Below are positions 1-7,808 of a stretch of DNA of 64,000 nucleotides, in pieces. The number at the start of each line of letters is the position of its first letter. The stretch's first letter is position 1. Under the pieces are notes generated by a model. The model was given only the letters and a program-made list of their open reading frames with translations. It searched no databases and was not told the origin of the DNA. Source of the DNA: Amycolatopsis dendrobii (lineage in GTDB: Bacteria > Actinomycetota > Actinomycetes > Mycobacteriales > Pseudonocardiaceae); contig NZ_JACGZW010000001.1 of NCBI RefSeq assembly GCF_014145675.1, positions 682,001 through 746,000 of the forward strand, read 5' to 3'. Position numbers and translations under genes: made by a program.

Positions 1-794
1 AAACCCTCCGCGCGCCCGGCGCCCAGATCCACTACGACGTCGCCGGATCCGGACCGCTGCTGCTCCTGGTGCCCGGCGGGCCCGCGGACGCCACCGCGTT
101 CGCCGCGCTGCGCCCGTGCCTGGCCGACCGCTACACCGTCGTCACCTTCGACCCGCGCGGCATCTCCCGCAGCCGGACCACCGACCTCGACGACGACCTG
201 GTCGGCCAGCACGCCGAAGACGTCCAGCGGCTGCTGACCGAACTGGCCGCCGGACCGGTCTCGGTGCTGGCCAACAGCGGCGGCGCGATCACCATGCTCG
301 AACACGCCACGCGCTATCCGGGCGCGGTGCGGACGCTCGTCGCGCACGAACCGCCGGTCAGCCGCTACCTCGGCGCCCTGCTGGCCGATTTCCCGGACAT
401 CCCGGCGATCTACCGGGAGCAGGGCGTCGACGCGGCGGTCGGCGCGTTCATGGCCGCCAGCGGATTCGAGATCCCGCCGCCGCCCGAGCACCCCACCGCC
501 GAGCAGATCGAGCAGGGCAAGCAGATGCGCGGCAACTTCGAGGTGTTCTTCGGCAAGCTGATGGGCGCCGTCGGAGCATGGGAGCCCGATCTCGAAGCGC
601 TCGCCGCCGCGGACACCCGGATCGTCGTCGCGGTCGGAGACGCCGTCGGGACGCCGGCGTACGAGGCGGGCGCCGGCCTGGCCCGCGCGCTCGGCGGCGA
701 GCCGGTCCGGTTCCCGGGCGACCACGGGGGCTTCGCCGGCGAACCCGAGGCGTTCGCCTCCCGCCTCGCCGAAATTCTCACCGAGGAGAACTGA
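1..794 (+). CDS. alpha/beta hydrolase, 5' end cut by window edge
   Basis: Alpha/beta-hydrolase-fold enzyme of unknown substrate. The frame is open to the left edge: codons from position 3 read TLRAPGAQIHYDVAGSGP, the usual first strand of the fold, so the GTG at 69 is internal and the true start lies outside the window. The nucleophile elbow reads ANSGGA: the serine is kept, but the first Gly of G-x-S-x-G is Ala. A late PGDHGGF supplies the expected catalytic His. The TGA shares one base with the ATG of the next gene, so the two are probably translationally coupled. Confidence 0.85.
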   Translation, partial: TLRAPGAQIHYDVAGSGPLLLLVPGGPADATAFAALRPCLADRYTVVTFDPRGISRSRTTDLDDDLVGQHAEDVQRLLTELAAGPVSVLANSGGAITMLEHATRYPGAVRTLVAHEPPVSRYLGALLADFPDIPAIYREQGVDAAVGAFMAASGFEIPPPPEHPTAEQIEQGKQMRGNFEVFFGKLMGAVGAWEPDLEALAAADTRIVVAVGDAVGTPAYEAGAGLARALGGEPVRFPGDHGGFAGEPEAFASRLAEILTEEN

Positions 795-1117
795 TGCGCT
801 ACCTGTTGATGATCGCCGGCTCCGAAGAGCCGACCGCCGAACAGCTCGCGCTCGGCTGCGGCGGCTGGTCCGAGGACCTGGTCGAACGCGGCGTCCTCGT
901 CGGGGGCGGCGGACTGCACCCGCCCGCGACGGCCACCACGGTGCGCGTGCGCGACGGCGAAGTCCTGCTCACCGACGGGCCGTTCGCCGAAACCAAAGAC
1001 CAGATCGGCGGCTACGCCGTGCTCGAATGCGCCGACCTCGACGAGGCCGTCGACCACGCGTCCCGGCATCCGGCCGCCGCCTACGGCACCATTGAAGTCC
1101 GCCCGCTGCTCGGCTGA
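794..1117 (+). CDS. YCII-related domain protein
   Basis: A 107-residue single-domain protein of the YCII / DGPF family. It opens MRYLLMIAGSEE and carries the family's DGPFAETKDQIGGY core near residues 58-71. These small alpha-beta proteins often accompany ECF sigma factors or hydrolases in actinomycetes, and no reaction is established for most of them. The start is fixed by overlap with the preceding stop codon (TGATG). It sits between a hydrolase and a GyrI-like protein on the same strand, probably as one operon. Confidence 0.85.
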   Translation: MRYLLMIAGSEEPTAEQLALGCGGWSEDLVERGVLVGGGGLHPPATATTVRVRDGEVLLTDGPFAETKDQIGGYAVLECADLDEAVDHASRHPAAAYGTIEVRPLLG

Positions 1118-1148
1118 CTCCCGCATCCGTCCAGGAAAGGAACCCCCC

Positions 1149-1637
1149 TTGCCCACCATCGTGGACAGAAACGAACAGCGCTACGTCGGCTACCGCGCGA
1201 CGGTCGGGCCCGACGGCATGGCCGAGGTCGCGCACCGGATCGCCGCGATCATCGGAGCCCTCGCCCAACGCGGCCTCGAACCCGCCTGCGCGCCGTTCTT
1301 CCGGTACCTGGTGCTCGGCACGGACAGGGAGACCGTCACCGTCGAGGCCGGCGTCCCGGTCAAGGAGCCCCTCGACCTCGGCGACGAGTACTTCAACGAC
1401 GTCCTGCCCGCCGGGAAATACGCACAGGCCACCCACCACGGCGCGCCGAGCGGTCTTTTCGCCGCGACCGCCGACCTGCTCGCCTGGGGCGAAAAGGAAG
1501 GCGTGCGCTGGGACCGCACCGTCGAGGCCGACGGCGAGCACTGGGCCGCGCGGCTCGAGATCTACCGCACCAACCCGCAGTTCGAGCCGGACGCGAACAA
1601 CTGGGACACCGACCTCTGCTTCCGGCTCGCCGGCTGA
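1149..1637 (+). CDS. GyrI-like / effector-binding domain protein
   Basis: A 162-residue stand-alone GyrI-like (SOUL-type) ligand-binding domain, the fold used as the effector domain of some AraC and MerR regulators; no DNA-binding part is present. The family pattern is visible: ERYVGY-like start (QRYVGYRA), a central proline-rich turn (APFFRYLV), a GKYAQATHHG segment near residue 95 and a C-terminal LEIYRTNPQ strand. I chose the TTG at 1149 because AGGAAAGGAA lies a few bases upstream and homology begins there; the more upstream ATG at 1092 lies inside the previous gene. Ligand unknown. Confidence 0.8.
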   Translation: MPTIVDRNEQRYVGYRATVGPDGMAEVAHRIAAIIGALAQRGLEPACAPFFRYLVLGTDRETVTVEAGVPVKEPLDLGDEYFNDVLPAGKYAQATHHGAPSGLFAATADLLAWGEKEGVRWDRTVEADGEHWAARLEIYRTNPQFEPDANNWDTDLCFRLAG

Positions 1638-1676
1638 CCGTGGTGTCCCGGGGTCACGCGCCCCGGGACACCACGG
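1638..1676. terminator. bidirectional hairpin between convergent genes
   Basis: Perfect 16-bp arms (1638-1653 and 1661-1676) with a 7-nt loop, directly after the GyrI-like stop. The loop contains the stop codon of the minus-strand DUF1772 gene. No U-tract, as is common in actinomycetes. It could end transcripts from both sides. Confidence 0.8.
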
Positions 1677-2130
1677 CGCCGACCAGGCACCCGAATCCGG
1701 CCGCGGACACCACCGTCCGCACCAGGTTCCACCGCACCCACGGTTCCTCGAACCGGGCGCGCAGCGCGGCGAAGTCGACCGTGTCGGCGGTGAGGGCGTT
1801 GTTCATCGGCACGTTGACCGCGCCGGTCACCACCACCGTCGCCACCAGAAGCACGGCGCCCGCGATGAGCCAGGGCAATCCGCCCTGCGCTCCGCTGGTG
1901 AAGTGCAGAACCACGGCCGCGACGGCGAGCAGCGGCGCACCCAGGAACGACAGCATGAACCAGCCGTTGAGGATCGCCTCGTTGATGCGGCGCATCGCGG
2001 TCACGAACGTGTGGTCGTCGGCATGGGCGAGGCCCGGCATCACCGAAACCGTGTACGCGTAGAACAACCCCGCGATCAGCCCGGCCGCGACCACCGCGGC
2101 CACGAGCACCGCCTTGGAAACGATCACCAT
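1654..2130 (-). CDS. DUF1772 (anthrone oxygenase-like) membrane protein
   Basis: A 158-residue integral membrane protein with four predicted hydrophobic helices at roughly residues 4-27, 52-74, 86-108 and 137-155. The family signature NVPMNNAL lies near residue 108, with FYAYTVSVMPGL after helix 1. Fungal members act as anthrone oxygenases; bacterial ones are mostly uncharacterised. Start ATG at 2130 is preceded by GAAAGG. It is divergent from the hydrolase-like gene at 2244, with an inverted repeat between them. Confidence 0.8.
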   Translation of the reverse strand: MVIVSKAVLVAAVVAAGLIAGLFYAYTVSVMPGLAHADDHTFVTAMRRINEAILNGWFMLSFLGAPLLAVAAVVLHFTSGAQGGLPWLIAGAVLLVATVVVTGAVNVPMNNALTADTVDFAALRARFEEPWVRWNLVRTVVSAAGFGCLVGAVVSRGA

Positions 2131-2182
2131 CGCTCTTGCCTTTCGTCTTGTCCCCCAACGCGCCCCAGTCAACCCGCAGACC

Positions 2183-2232
2183 GCGAGACGATCCATCGCT
2201 TAGCCGCTCGGAGCCATGCGTCATCGTCTCGC
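2183..2232. promoter_or_regulatory. inverted repeat between divergent genes
   Basis: GCGAGACGAT at 2183-2192 is repeated inverted as ATCGTCTCGC at 2223-2232, with 30 bases between. It lies in the shared upstream region of the DUF1772 gene and the hydrolase-like gene, just before the latter's Shine-Dalgarno. It could be an operator; no regulator is encoded next to it. Confidence 0.45.
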
Positions 2233-2243
2233 TAGGAGACCCC

Positions 2244-3083
2244 ATGCAGCACACGCTCCCCAGCGGCGTCACGCTCGGCGCCGAGCACTTCGGCGATCCG
2301 GCCGCGCCGCTGGTCCTGCTCGCCGGCGGCACCACGATGCTTTCCTGGCCCGACGCCTTGTGCGAAGCCCTTTCCCGCGGCGGACGGCATGTCGTGCGCT
2401 ACGACCTCCGCGACGCGGGCGCCTCGACCACGCTCGACCCGGACGCACCGGCCTACACCTTGCGCGACCTCGCCGCCGACGCGGCCGCGCTCGCCCGCGA
2501 ACTCGACGACCGGCCCGCTCACCTGGCCGGGATCGGCGTCGGCGGGATGGTCGCCCAAGTCGCCGCCCTCGACCATCCCGAGGCGTTCTCCGCCCTCACG
2601 CTCTGCGGGACCCGCCCCGTCGCCCCGGGGCCCGTCGACGCGGACCTGCCCGATCACGACGCGAAAGCCATGCGCGCACTGTTCGCGCTGCCGATGCCGG
2701 ACTGGTCGGACCGCTCCTCCGTCGCCGACCGGGCCGCCGCCATCGCCGAAGTCCTCGGCAACGACCCCGACACGGCCCGAACCGTCGCGGCCCGCGTCTT
2801 CGACCGTGCCGCCAGCACGGAACCGGTCGTGCAGATGGCCAACCATCTCGGCATGGTGTTCTCCAAACTCGACTGCACGCCGCGCTGGCGCGAACGCCTG
2901 CCGGAGCTCGCGATCCCGACAGTGGTGCTGCACGGCCGCCGGGACGTGTTTTTCCCGGTGGGCAACGGCGAAGCCCTCGCCCGCGAGATCCCCGGTGCGC
3001 GGCTGGTCGTCCTGGAAGACGCCGCGAGCGCGATCCCGGACGCTGCGGCCGACGAGGTCGCCGCGGCGATGCTCGCCGTCTGA
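2244..3083 (+). CDS. alpha/beta hydrolase-fold protein lacking catalytic Ser and His
   Basis: A 279-residue alpha/beta hydrolase homologue, start ATG 2244 with AGGAG 6 bases upstream. The oxyanion segment (LAGGTTMLSW) and the acid strand (VVLHGRRDVFFP) are present. However, the nucleophile elbow reads GIGVGG, with Gly where Ser is expected, and the C-terminal loop that normally carries GH reads LEDAASAIP, without His. Two of three triad residues are therefore gone although the reading frame is intact and otherwise full length. It may be a ligand-binding pseudoenzyme or simply dead. Confidence 0.85.
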   Translation: MQHTLPSGVTLGAEHFGDPAAPLVLLAGGTTMLSWPDALCEALSRGGRHVVRYDLRDAGASTTLDPDAPAYTLRDLAADAAALARELDDRPAHLAGIGVGGMVAQVAALDHPEAFSALTLCGTRPVAPGPVDADLPDHDAKAMRALFALPMPDWSDRSSVADRAAAIAEVLGNDPDTARTVAARVFDRAASTEPVVQMANHLGMVFSKLDCTPRWRERLPELAIPTVVLHGRRDVFFPVGNGEALAREIPGARLVVLEDAASAIPDAAADEVAAAMLAV

Positions 3084-3224
3084 CACCAAGCGCCGGTTTT
3101 CGCCCTGCCCGGCTGAGGCGCGACAGGGGCAGCAGACGGTTGCTCGCGGGATTTGCTTGGCAACGCGGAAATAGCTGGCTCCTCGGCGGCGGGCCAGCGC
3201 TCGGCTCGGGCGGAGGGAAGCGGA

Positions 3225-3281
3225 CCGCGGCAAGGGAACCCCCGGAAAACACCAGGATTTCCCTTGCCGCGGCGCTAGTCT
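3225..3281 (+). promoter_or_regulatory. inverted repeat and -10 element upstream of leaderless araC-type gene
   Basis: Perfect 14-bp arms CCGCGGCAAGGGAA (3225-3238) and its complement (3259-3272) flank a 20-nt loop. Four bases on, TAGTCT (3276-3281) fits a -10 box, 7 bases before the GTG at 3289, which suggests a leaderless transcript. The repeat covers the -35 region, so it may be an autoregulatory operator; it could instead be a terminator for the upstream gene. Confidence 0.5.
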
Positions 3282-3288
3282 CGGCCGG

Positions 3289-4224
3289 GTGGATCCGCTC
3301 ACCGCGTTGCTCGAAGGACCCCGCGCGCACGGCGCGTTCCTGCTCCGGTCCGTGCTGCGCCCGCCGTGGTCGCTGCGGATCGAGGACGAAGCGCCGCTGA
3401 CCGTGCTCGCCGTCGTGCGCGGCGACGCCTGGCTGGTGCCCGCCAACGCCGAAGCCGTCCGCCTTGAGAGGGGCGACGTGGCCGTCGTCCGGGGACCGGA
3501 TCCGTATCTCGTCGCTGACGATCCGGAAACGCCGCCGCAGGCCGTGATCCGCCCGGGACAGGAGTGCGGCACGCCCGACGGCGGGCATCTCACCGACCTG
3601 ACCGAGTTCGGCGTCCGCACCTGGGGCGACGACCCCGACGGCCCGACCGTGCTGCTCACCGGCACCTACCCGACAGTCGGCGAGGTTTCGCGCCGCCTGC
3701 TCGCCGCCGTGCCGAACGTCGTCACCGCTCGCGCCGGGACCAGCCCGGATCCGCTCGTCGCGATGCTCGCCGACGAAATCGACCGCGACGTCCCCGGTCA
3801 GGAAGCCGTCCTGGACCGGGTGCTGGACCTCCTGCTCGTCCGCGTCCTGCGGGAATGGCTCGACCGCCCGGCCGCGCCCGCCTGGTACCGCGCGCACGGC
3901 GATCCGGTGGCCGGGCACGCCCTGCGGCTGCTGCAGGACCAGCCCGAGCACCCGTGGACCGTCGCCGGCCTCGCGAGCGCGACCGGCGTCTCCCGTGCCG
4001 CGCTCGCGAGGCGGTTCACCGACGCGGTCGGCGAACCGCCGATGACCTACCTCGCCACCTGGCGGCTCGCCCTCGCCGCCGACCTGCTGCGCCAGCACCC
4101 GGACGCGACGCTCACCGCGATCGCCCGCCAGGTCGGCTACCGCAGCCCCTTCACGCTGAGCGCCGCGTTCAAACGGGAGTACGGGCGCAGTCCGCAGCAC
4201 TACCGGCTGCGCGAACCTGCCTGA
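3289..4224 (+). CDS. AraC family transcriptional regulator (cupin + HTH)
   Basis: A 311-residue regulator. Residues 1-185 form the AraC_binding/Cupin_6 domain (LEGPRAHGAFLLRSVL start, DGPTVLLTGTY core). Residues about 205-305 hold two helix-turn-helix motifs (WTVAGLASATGVSRAALARR and LTAIARQVGYRSPFTLSAAF). The GTG start has no Shine-Dalgarno but a -10-like TAGTCT 7 bases ahead, so it is probably leaderless. Members of this family usually act on a neighbouring oxidoreductase. The convergent FAD monooxygenase ends 21 bases downstream. Confidence 0.9.
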   Translation: MDPLTALLEGPRAHGAFLLRSVLRPPWSLRIEDEAPLTVLAVVRGDAWLVPANAEAVRLERGDVAVVRGPDPYLVADDPETPPQAVIRPGQECGTPDGGHLTDLTEFGVRTWGDDPDGPTVLLTGTYPTVGEVSRRLLAAVPNVVTARAGTSPDPLVAMLADEIDRDVPGQEAVLDRVLDLLLVRVLREWLDRPAAPAWYRAHGDPVAGHALRLLQDQPEHPWTVAGLASATGVSRAALARRFTDAVGEPPMTYLATWRLALAADLLRQHPDATLTAIARQVGYRSPFTLSAAFKREYGRSPQHYRLREPA

Positions 4225-4245
4225 CCGCCCGGCCCGCCGACAGCG

Positions 4246-5382
4246 TCAATCCTCCTCCCCGGACATCTTCGCGAACAGGTGCCGCACCTTCTCCGCCGCG
4301 CCGTCGGACAGGAACAGCTCCAGGTTGTCCGCCGACATCCGCGCCGCCGGTTCAGCGCGTTCGAGCATCGCCTGCTCGAACTTCGCCACGTCGCCGCCCT
4401 CAGCCAGAACCAGGGCGAGTTCGGCGCCGTCGCGCATCGCGAGGTTCGCGCCCTGCCCGGCGAACGGCGACATCAAGTGCGCCGCGTCCCCGATCAGCGT
4501 CACACCCGGCGTGCTGTCCCAGCGCACCCCGACCGGCAACGCGGTCAACGGATACACCAGCATCGGCCCGGACGTGGCGTCCACCAATGCCAGGAATTCC
4601 GCCGGCCACCCGGCGTAGAGCTCCTTCAACGCGGCACGAGCGCGATCCGGATCGTCGAACGGAATCCCCGACGTCTCCGTCCAATCCTCGGCGCACCGCA
4701 GGGTCAGATGGACGCGGATCGTGCCGTCCCCGTTGCGTTGCGCGGAAAGCGTCTGCTGATCCCCGATCGCGGAGAAGCTGCCGCGGCCCACGAGCGCCGA
4801 AGCCGCCGGGTGCGCCCGGTCCGCGTCATGGATGACCAGCTCCATCCCGTGCACCCCGCAGTACGCCGGTTCCGCGTCGGCGAGCAACGGCCGGATCCTC
4901 GACCGGGCGCCGTCCGCGCCGATCAGGAAATCGCAGTCCAGGGTTTCGCCGCCGGAGAGGTGCACGCGATGGCGTCCGTCGCCGAGCGGCTCCGCCCCGG
5001 TCACCGCGTGCCCCCAGCGGACGGTCTCCTCCGGAAGCGCGTCGAGCAGCAGTTTCCGCAGCGCCGGACGGTCCGCCTCGGGACGGCCCCAGCGTTCTTC
5101 TCCCTCGTCCGGGGTGATTTCCCGCCGCAGCGGGGTTCCCGCGGAGTCGTACAGGACCATGTCCTGGCCCTCCGGACGGGCGATCGCGCGGTAACCCGCC
5201 TCCAGGCCGGCCTCGCGCAGCGCCCACTGGCCCTCGTCGACCGTCAGGTCCAGCGTGCCGCCCTGAACCCGCGCTTCTCGGCTGGCGTCGCGTTCGCAGA
5301 CCACGGCCTCGACGCCGTGCGCGTGCAGCACCCGCGCGCAGGTGAGCCCGCCGAGCCCGCCCCCGGCGATCACGATTCGCAT
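4246..5382 (-). CDS. FAD-dependent monooxygenase, TetX-like
   Basis: A 378-residue group A flavin monooxygenase. The FAD-binding GGGLGGLTCARVL fingerprint is at residues 6-18, the DG motif (LIGADGARSRIRPLL) near 155 and the GD motif (LIGDAAHLMSPFAGQG) near 305. Such enzymes hydroxylate aromatic or tetracycline-like substrates with NAD(P)H and O2; the substrate here is unknown. I chose ATG 5382, with AGGGGAT upstream, over more distal starts that would cross the operator. It is divergent from a TetR gene that is presumably its repressor. Confidence 0.9.
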   Translation of the reverse strand: MRIVIAGGGLGGLTCARVLHAHGVEAVVCERDASREARVQGGTLDLTVDEGQWALREAGLEAGYRAIARPEGQDMVLYDSAGTPLRREITPDEGEERWGRPEADRPALRKLLLDALPEETVRWGHAVTGAEPLGDGRHRVHLSGGETLDCDFLIGADGARSRIRPLLADAEPAYCGVHGMELVIHDADRAHPAASALVGRGSFSAIGDQQTLSAQRNGDGTIRVHLTLRCAEDWTETSGIPFDDPDRARAALKELYAGWPAEFLALVDATSGPMLVYPLTALPVGVRWDSTPGVTLIGDAAHLMSPFAGQGANLAMRDGAELALVLAEGGDVAKFEQAMLERAEPAARMSADNLELFLSDGAAEKVRHLFAKMSGEED

Positions 5383-5396
5383 GATGACATCCCCTC

Positions 5397-5427
5397 GATA
5401 CAGTGTATAGGCGAAATACACCGTATC
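5397..5427. promoter_or_regulatory. TetR operator between TetR and FAD monooxygenase genes
   Basis: Left arm GATACAGTGTAT (5397-5408) and right arm ATACACCGTATC (5416-5427) are inverted copies with one mismatch, separated by 7 bases. The left arm is itself the palindrome ATACA-G-TGTAT. It fills the short gap between the divergent genes and is the obvious binding site for the adjacent TetR. Confidence 0.8.
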
Positions 5428-5465
5428 GGAACCGCCCCGGTACTGTCACCCGAAAAGGAGCGAGC

Positions 5466-6152
5466 ATGGACGAACTGGTGTGGGAACGGCCCGAACCGCC
5501 GGCGCGCGCGACGCCGGTGCCGTTGAGCCGCGCCCGCATCGTCGAGACGGCTTGCGCGCTCGCCGACGAAGGCGGACTGGAGGCAGTGTCGCTGCGCAAA
5601 GTCGCGGCCGCGCTCGGTGCCGGGCCGATGCGGCTTTACGGCTACCTCGACACCAAAGAAGAACTGCTCGACCTGATGACCGACGCCGTCTACGGCGAGA
5701 TCCCGCTGCCGGACCCGGACACCGAAGGCGTGGCCGCCCTGCGCGCGCTCGCCCACGGCTGCCGCGCCGCCGTCCAGCGGCACGAATGGTTCGCGGACCT
5801 GATCGGCGGACGGCCCGGCCTAGGCCCGAACGCGCTCGCGTACCTGGAGGCCTCCCTTGCCGCCGCGGCCGGTCCGGGCCCGATCGAGGACGCCATGATC
5901 ACGGTGTTCACCGTGCACTCCTACGTCACCGGCGCGGTGCGCAGCGAGATCCGCGAACGGCGGCTCATCAGCGACACCGGCCTCGACGAGGAAGGCTGGC
6001 ACCGCGCCGCCGCGCCCTACCTCAAGCGGATGTTCGACACCGGCCGCTACCCCACCCTTTTCCGCACCGCCCGCGACGCCGTCCACCCGGATGGCGACGC
6101 CGTCTTCGCCGCCGGTCTCGAGCGGGTGCTTTCCGGACTCTCGCTGAGCTAG
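5466..6152 (+). CDS. TetR family repressor (TetR_C type)
   Basis: A 228-residue TetR regulator with N-terminal HTH (LSRARIVETACALADEGG, then LRKVAAALGAGPMRLYGYL, residues about 19-65) and a C-terminal ligand domain of the tetracycline-repressor class. Start ATG 5466 has AAGGAG upstream. It is divergent from the TetX-like monooxygenase and separated from it by a strong palindrome, so repression relieved by the monooxygenase's substrate is likely. TACTGT at 5441-5446 may be its -10 box. Confidence 0.9.
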   Translation: MDELVWERPEPPARATPVPLSRARIVETACALADEGGLEAVSLRKVAAALGAGPMRLYGYLDTKEELLDLMTDAVYGEIPLPDPDTEGVAALRALAHGCRAAVQRHEWFADLIGGRPGLGPNALAYLEASLAAAAGPGPIEDAMITVFTVHSYVTGAVRSEIRERRLISDTGLDEEGWHRAAAPYLKRMFDTGRYPTLFRTARDAVHPDGDAVFAAGLERVLSGLSLS

Positions 6153-6155
6153 TTA

Positions 6156-6173
6156 CCGCTTAAGCGGCAAGAT
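6156..6173 (+). promoter_or_regulatory. 12-bp palindrome and -10-like box before SprT-like gene
   Basis: CCGCTTAAGCGG (6156-6167) is a perfect palindrome, followed at once by CAAGAT (6168-6173), a plausible -10 box 6 bases before the ATG at 6180. There is no Shine-Dalgarno, so the transcript is probably leaderless. The palindrome could be an operator or the tail of the TetR transcript. Confidence 0.4.
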
Positions 6174-6179
6174 AGGCGC

Positions 6180-6923
6180 ATGGACACCGCCGCACTGGGG
6201 CCCACGACCCGTGTCATGCACGCGATGGAACAGCTCTGGGCCGAGATCCGGAGGCGGCACGCGGACGTTCCCGAGGCGATCCTCGTGCTGGCGTCGGGAA
6301 CGATGGGCACCACCACCGAGATCCACGGCCACTTCGCGCGGTCCCGCTGGCACGTCGGAGACGGCGTCGAACCCCGCGCCGAGTTCTTCCTCGGCGCCGA
6401 AGGCCTCCGGCGCAGCGCGGCCGAGATCCTCTCCACCACGCTCCACGAGGCCGCGCACGGACTCGCCGCCACGCGCGACATCGTCGATGTCAGCGACGGC
6501 CGCTATCACAACAAACGCTTCGCCGCGCTCGCCGCCGAACTCGGCCTGCGCGCCGAACAGGCGGACCGGATCGGCTGGTCCTCCACCACCGCGCTCCCCG
6601 CGACTCTCGAGGCCTACCTTGGAGAACTCTCCCGGCTCGAAGCCGCTCTGACCGTGTGGCGGCACACCGAGCAGGAGGTCGCCCGACGCGCCGTCGCTGC
6701 CCCGCCGGACGACCCGGAGGGGCCGGACGAGGTGGCCGAACCGCCCGCGCCGCCTGTGGTGATCGCCCCGGTCGACGGGCGCGGCGCGCACCGCGGCGGG
6801 CCGAACTACGTCGCGGCGATCTGCCGCTGCGAACCCCCGCGCCGGATCCGCGCGGCCCGGTCGATCCTGGAACTGGGGCCGATCACCTGCACGCTGTGTT
6901 CCGAGCCGTTCATCGAGGCTTGA
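6180..6923 (+). CDS. SprT-like zinc metalloprotein with C-terminal zinc ribbon
   Basis: A 247-residue protein with a HEAAH metalloprotease motif (LHEAAHGLAATRDI) near residue 92 and a downstream YHNKRFAALAAELGL helix, the arrangement of SprT-like domains. The last 35 residues hold CRC and CTLC pairs, a probable zinc ribbon. A proline-rich linker (residues about 175-200) joins the two. Related actinobacterial proteins are often annotated hypothetical and can occur on mobile elements. Substrate unknown; SprT-family relatives act in DNA-protein crosslink repair, which I do not claim here. Confidence 0.7.
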   Translation: MDTAALGPTTRVMHAMEQLWAEIRRRHADVPEAILVLASGTMGTTTEIHGHFARSRWHVGDGVEPRAEFFLGAEGLRRSAAEILSTTLHEAAHGLAATRDIVDVSDGRYHNKRFAALAAELGLRAEQADRIGWSSTTALPATLEAYLGELSRLEAALTVWRHTEQEVARRAVAAPPDDPEGPDEVAEPPAPPVVIAPVDGRGAHRGGPNYVAAICRCEPPRRIRAARSILELGPITCTLCSEPFIEA

Positions 6924-6937
6924 CCGCTGCTCCGGGT

Positions 6938-6978
6938 GCACTTAGTGCTTGCACTTTGCTATCACTTCGGGCTACTGT
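6938..6978 (+). promoter_or_regulatory. promoter with overlapping inverted half-sites
   Basis: -35 TTGCAC (6949-6954) and -10 TACTGT (6973-6978) are 18 bases apart, ahead of the metallo-hydrolase gene. The -35 box sits inside three alternating half-sites: GCACT (6938-6942), AGTGC (6944-6948) and GCACT (6951-6955). Any protein bound there would block the promoter. Confidence 0.55.
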
Positions 6979-7004
6979 CGCGCTCCACGAGCGAAGGGGG
7001 TGCC

Positions 7005-7799
7005 ATGCTGAGCCAGGCAGCGGAAGGCGTGCTGGTCCACCAGAGCGAGGTGCTCGAGAACAACGCGGTCGTCGTGCAGGGCCGGGACGGCGTGCTGCTC
7101 GTCGACCCCGGGCTCACGAACGGAGAACTCGCCTGCCTGGCCCGCGATCTCCGCGAACTCGGCCAGCCGGTCGCGGCGGGCTTCGCGACGCACCCGGATT
7201 GGGATCACGCGCTCTGGCACGCCGAATTCGGCGACGTCCCCCGCTACGGAACTGCCCGGTGCGCCGCCTATTTGCAGGATCTGCTCGCGAAGCCGGACTG
7301 GAAATCCCTTGTCGCAGAAGGATTGCCGCCGGAGATCGCCGGCGACGTGCCGCTGGACCTGTTCGGCCGCGTCACCGCGCTGCCCGCCGGAACCGCGTAT
7401 CTCCCCTGGGTCGGCCCGCGAACCCGGATCATCGAACACCCGGCGCACGCCCCTGGCCACGCCGCGCTGCTGATCGAGGAACGCGGGGTTCTCGTCGCGG
7501 GCGACATGCTTTCCGACGTCCTGGTCCCGATGTTCGACACCACCGCCGATCCGATCGAGGACTACTTGACCGGGCTGCGGCTGCTGGAAGCCGCGGCGGA
7601 CGAAGCCGACGTCGTCATCCCCGGCCACGGGTCCGTCGCAGCCGGTCAGGTGCGCGCGCGAATCAAACTCGACCGCGCGTACGTGCAGGCCTTGCGCGAC
7701 GGTCGCGAACCCGACGACCCGCGGATCGGCCCGTCGGCCAAGCCCGGCTGGGAATGGGTCGGCGATCTGCACCGGGCACAGGCCGCCAAACTCGGCTGA
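7005..7799 (+). CDS. MBL-fold metallohydrolase
   Basis: A 264-residue metallo-beta-lactamase-fold hydrolase. The metal-binding motif is THPDWDH near residue 65; the second His of HxHxDH is Asp, as in the HPDWDH subfamily. Further ligands are in HAPGH, VAGDMLSD and VIPGHGS. I chose ATG 7005, with GAAGGGGG upstream, because the more distal in-frame start at 6936 lies before the promoter. Substrate unknown. It ends head-on with the recombinase gene and their stop codons abut. Confidence 0.85.
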   Translation: MLSQAAEGVLVHQSEVLENNAVVVQGRDGVLLVDPGLTNGELACLARDLRELGQPVAAGFATHPDWDHALWHAEFGDVPRYGTARCAAYLQDLLAKPDWKSLVAEGLPPEIAGDVPLDLFGRVTALPAGTAYLPWVGPRTRIIEHPAHAPGHAALLIEERGVLVAGDMLSDVLVPMFDTTADPIEDYLTGLRLLEAAADEADVVIPGHGSVAAGQVRARIKLDRAYVQALRDGREPDDPRIGPSAKPGWEWVGDLHRAQAAKLG

Positions 7800-7808
7800 T
7801 CAGCCGAG
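7791..7808. terminator. 18-bp perfect palindrome at abutting stop codons
   Basis: CTCGGCTGATCAGCCGAG is perfectly self-complementary. It spans the last codons of both convergent genes, which both end Leu-Gly-stop. It may work as a short bidirectional terminator, or may only reflect the shared C-terminal codons. Confidence 0.35.

Noticed and set aside
410..1159. 249-codon minus-strand frame over the first genes
   Set aside because: No recognisable domain; codon bias and homology support the plus-strand hydrolase and YCII genes.
7791..7808. Palindrome at the recombinase end as an attachment site
   Set aside because: It is made by the two Leu-Gly-stop ends of convergent genes, and no second copy or flanking duplication is seen.
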